From: an uncultured Lachnospiraceae bacterium
Lineage (GTDB): Bacteria > Bacillota > Clostridia > Lachnospirales > Lachnospiraceae
DNA: 8,295 nucleotides
Direction: 5' to 3'
NCBI GenBank assembly: GCA_910588405.1
Contig: CAJUPT010000048.1
Span: 1-8,295 of the forward strand
A model generated the notes under the pieces. The model searched no databases, was not told the origin of the DNA, and saw only the letters and a list, made by a program, of their open reading frames with translations. This document shows positions 6,141-8,295 of the stretch, piece after piece. Both the position numbers and the translations under genes were made by a program. Position 1 is the first letter of the stretch. Each line of letters starts with the position of its first letter.

Positions 6141-7640
6141 TTATGCAAATTTCGCAGCTAAAGCCATGATCTCTTCCTGGGTGGTATTGCGGGCATCCAC
6201 CTCGCCGGCCAGCCGTCCGCCCGACATGACAAGGATGCGGTCGCATACGCCTAAAAGCTCCGGCATTTCTGAGGAAACCATCAGCACCGTCTTTCCTTCA
6301 TTGGCCAAATCTATGATTAACTGATAAATCTCATATTTTGCGCCGACGTCGATTCCTCTTGTCGGTTCGTCTAACAAAAGCACTTCCGGCGAGGTCAAAA
6401 GCCAGCGCCCCAGAATTACCTTTTGCTGGTTGCCGCCTGACAAAGAACGAATTTTTTCCTCCTGGTTCGGCGTCTTAATCCGCATCGCCTCGATCGCCCA
6501 TTTCGTATCTTCGTGCATGGACTTCTCACTGAGGCAGATATGAGCCATTAAGTGTTTTTTCAGGCTGGAAATCACCGTGTTATCCCGGATATTCCGGATG
6601 CCGAATATACCTGTAGCCCGTCGTTCTTCTGTCAGCAAGGCAAATCCGGCCTTGATGGACTGGCGGGAATTTTTATTTTTCACCGTTTTGCCGCCCAGCT
6701 TAATCTCACCGGAATGGCGGGTGGCCACGCCGAAAATATTTTCAAGAGTCTCCGTCCTGCCGCTGCCGTCCAGGCCGGCCAGGCCCACGATCTCCCCTCT
6801 CCGGGCGGTAAAGGATACGTCTTTCAGGGCTGAGTACTGCGCCGTCAGCCCCTCCACCTCCAAATAAACCTCTCCCGGCTCATTGGTCTTTGGCGGGAAC
6901 TGGCTGCCCAGCTCACGGCCTACCATCAGCTTAATCAGCGTCGCATTATCCAGCTCGGCAGCAGGCCTGGTATCCACCCACTGGCCGTCGCGCATCACCG
7001 TCACGTCGTCAGAGATACGCAGAATCTCCGCCATCTTATGTGAAATATAGATGATGCCGCAGCCCTTGTCCCGGAGCATATTAATGATACGGAATAAATG
7101 CTCCACCTCCTGCTCGGTCAAAGACGAGGTGGGTTCGTCAAATACGATGATCTTGGCATTATAAGAAACGGCCTTGGCGATCTCTACCATCTGTCGCTTA
7201 GATACCGGCAGGGTACTCATAATCTGATGGGGATCCACATCGATCTCCAGCTCCTCAAATACCCGTTTCGTCTCCTGCAGCATCGTATGCTCATTGACCA
7301 TAAAGCCTGCGGTGGTGGGATAGCGCCCCAGCCACAGATTATCCATAACGCTGCGCTTTAAAGCCTGGTTCAGCTCCTGATGTACCATGGCCACGCCGTT
7401 TTCAAGGGCATCTTTACTGCTTTTGAAGTTTACCTCCCGGCCTTCTAAGAGAGTTGTTCCCTCATCCTTAAAATAGATACCAAACAGGCATTTCATCAGG
7501 GTGGATTTCCCAGCGCCGTTTTCTCCCATCAGCGCATGGACCGTCCCCCGCCGGACTGTCAGCGACACATGGTCCAGAGCCTTCACGCCCGGAAAGCTTT
7601 TGCATATGTCCGTCATTTGTAATAAAACATCCGACTCCAT
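6141..7640 (-). CDS. mglA: Galactose/methyl-galactoside ABC transporter ATP-binding protein MglA
   Basis: This double-domain ATPase energises sugar uptake through MglC. Counting from the ATG at 7640 (499 residues; E. coli MglA has 506), domain 1 has Walker A GENGAGKST at 39-47 (K45), Q-loop Q88, a degenerate signature LPVSKRQMVEIAK near 144-156, Walker B IIVFDEP at 164-170 and switch H201. Domain 2 has a degenerate P-loop GLDGSGRTE at 289-297 with Arg in place of the Walker lysine, a good signature LSGGNQQK at 400-407 and Walker B LLLDEP at 421-426. One crippled P-loop is the norm in RbsA/MglA-type ATPases, so this is not a sign of decay. The ATG at 7640 is chosen over the TTG at 7646 because AAAGGAG lies 8 bases before the ATG but only 2 before the TTG. 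It follows mglB across a 96-base gap carrying a strong stem-loop, and precedes mglC. Confidence 0.95.
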   Translation of the reverse strand: MESDVLLQMTDICKSFPGVKALDHVSLTVRRGTVHALMGENGAGKSTLMKCLFGIYFKDEGTTLLEGREVNFKSSKDALENGVAMVHQELNQALKRSVMDNLWLGRYPTTAGFMVNEHTMLQETKRVFEELEIDVDPHQIMSTLPVSKRQMVEIAKAVSYNAKIIVFDEPTSSLTEQEVEHLFRIINMLRDKGCGIIYISHKMAEILRISDDVTVMRDGQWVDTRPAAELDNATLIKLMVGRELGSQFPPKTNEPGEVYLEVEGLTAQYSALKDVSFTARRGEIVGLAGLDGSGRTETLENIFGVATRHSGEIKLGGKTVKNKNSRQSIKAGFALLTEERRATGIFGIRNIRDNTVISSLKKHLMAHICLSEKSMHEDTKWAIEAMRIKTPNQEEKIRSLSGGNQQKVILGRWLLTSPEVLLLDEPTRGIDVGAKYEIYQLIIDLANEGKTVLMVSSEMPELLGVCDRILVMSGGRLAGEVDARNTTQEEIMALAAKFA

Positions 7641-7648
7641 CCGCAACG

Positions 7649-7655
7649 CTCCTTT
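7649..7655 (-). promoter_or_regulatory. Ribosome binding site deciding the mglA start
   Basis: AAAGGAG on the minus strand is 8 bases before the ATG at 7640. The upstream in-frame TTG at 7646 is only 2 bases from it, too close to be used well. Confidence 0.65.
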
Positions 7656-7669
7656 CTCTGTAAACTTTT

Positions 7670-7702
7670 AAAAGGAGGCCGCCGCTTCAGCGGCAGCCCC
7701 CT
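7670..7702 (-). terminator. GC-rich intercistronic stem-loop between mglB and mglA
   Basis: On the minus strand the arm GGGGGCTGCCGC (7701-7690) pairs with GCGGCGGCCTCC (7685-7674) around a TGAA tetraloop: 12 pairs, two of them G-T wobbles, extended by an A-T pair (7702 with 7673). It is followed by only four T bases before the sequence turns to A. It lies 35 bases past the mglB stop and 33 bases before the mglA start. The likely role is a partial terminator or a 3' stabilising stem for mglB mRNA. Either would give more binding protein than ATPase, a known pattern for binding-protein operons. The stem is seen; the effect is inferred. Confidence 0.7.
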
Positions 7703-7736
7703 CCACTGTTCCAATCGCTTTTCAAACGACCTTAAA

Positions 7737-8295
7737 TTATTCCGCACCGGTAAATGCGGCATATGCAACATACAGCTTGTTGGCAACGCCTTCCGCCACG
7801 CTGTAGATCTCGTCGGTAGCGGCAACGGCAGCGATACCGTCAGCCATAGGAGTTCCTGCGGCTGCGTTCTCAACCATGCCTCTGATGGCTTTTGCCATAC
7901 CTACGGCATCCTGCTTAACCGTACCTGCCATAGCGCCCTGTGCGATCAGGCTCTGTGCGGAATCCGTAGCGTCTACGCCGAATACGGGGATGGTCTTGCT
8001 GCCTTCCTCGCCGGTATTGTAGCCGACTGCCTGCAGAGCGGAGATAACGCCCTCAGCCATATTGTCATTGTTGCAGATTACCAGCTCGATCATGTTATTG
8101 TTTGCTTCACTGTACTGAGACAGGTTGGTCTGCATATATTCCTGGCCGGCTTTTGCGGACCACTGGCCGTCCATATCTACCTGGTATCCGGACTGGCTGG
8201 ATGCGTCGAAATAAGCCAGTTCAGGCTTGTCAGCGGCAGTCAGAACCGCATTGGCATCCTCTACGCCGTACTGGGTACGGTAGATCGCCTCTACG
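7737..8295 (-). CDS. mglB: Galactose/glucose-binding protein MglB, C-terminal part (5' end outside the window)
   Basis: This is the extracellular sugar-binding component of the Mgl importer, in Gram-positives usually a lipoprotein. The frame stays open to the window edge, so the first internal ATG (8174) is not the start and 185 C-terminal residues are seen. Numbering from the edge and aligning by eye to E. coli MglB as I recall it: W45 (DGQWSAKAG) matches sugar-stacking W183, N76 in ICNNDNMAEG matches N211, D108 in IPVFGVDAT matches D236, and R6 in YRTQYG may match R158. E70 matches the E. coli calcium ligand E205. Q128 stands where E. coli has ligand N256. This supports a glucose/galactose site, with some difference in detail. 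The signal peptide and the first half of the protein are not visible. It is the first gene of mglB-mglA-mglC, and a promoter would be expected upstream of the window. Confidence 0.9.
   Translation of the reverse strand, partial: VEAIYRTQYGVEDANAVLTAADKPELAYFDASSQSGYQVDMDGQWSAKAGQEYMQTNLSQYSEANNNMIELVICNNDNMAEGVISALQAVGYNTGEEGSKTIPVFGVDATDSAQSLIAQGAMAGTVKQDAVGMAKAIRGMVENAAAGTPMADGIAAVAATDEIYSVAEGVANKLYVAYAAFTGAE

Noticed and set aside
6739..6780. Loss of the Walker lysine in the second MglA domain as a sign of a dead transporter
   Set aside because: Degenerate P-loops in the second domain are normal in MglA/RbsA-type ATPases; the rest of the protein is intact.
8172..8174. ATG at 8174 as the start of a short 145-residue protein
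   Set aside because: The same frame continues upstream to the window edge with MglB-like sequence, so this is an internal methionine.

Overview
All real genes in this window lie on the minus strand, so transcription runs from high to low coordinates. The codon usage, strong GGAGG-type ribosome binding sites, occasional TTG start and close match to clostridial sugar and peptide transporters suggest a Gram-positive anaerobe of the Clostridia, plausibly a gut Lachnospiraceae relative. The taxonomic placement is inference.

Region 1 (8295 to about 5046) is an mglB-mglA-mglC galactose/methyl-galactoside (probably also glucose) ABC importer. The 5' part of the binding-protein gene mglB lies outside the window and only its C-terminal 185 residues are seen. 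A GC-rich stem-loop sits between mglB and mglA and probably lowers expression of the ATPase and permease relative to the binding protein. mglA encodes a double-NBD ATPase whose second P-loop is degenerate, as usual in this family, and mglC encodes the permease.

Region 2 (5045 to 4453) directly follows mglC. It holds a short tandem repeat and a possible 20-codon ORF. After these comes a gene for a small type II membrane protein: a repetitive Asn/Thr/Lys-rich cytoplasmic N-terminus, one transmembrane helix and one extracellular InlB-type B-repeat. Its start codon is uncertain. It is the least conventional gene here.

Region 3 (4452 to 4155) is a 298-base AT-rich non-coding stretch with a weak terminator-like hairpin, candidate promoter elements, two related operator-like dyads (consensus TGGTAAATTTACC) and two overlapping small hairpins. 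It is the likely control region of the next operon.

Region 4 (4154 to 162) is an oppBCDF/dppBCDF-type importer of the peptide/nickel family: two permeases and two ATPases, both ATPases carrying the C-terminal four-cysteine (putative Fe-S) segment. No substrate-binding protein gene is seen next to it in the window, so its substrate cannot be assigned. Positions 1-161 lie downstream of the last gene and contain no gene I can support.

Overall this is an ordinary nutrient-uptake region. The items most worth a second look are the membrane-anchored B-repeat protein with its odd start region, the dyads upstream of the opp-type operon, and the mglB-mglA stem-loop. I see no mobile element, CRISPR array, tRNA or rRNA.
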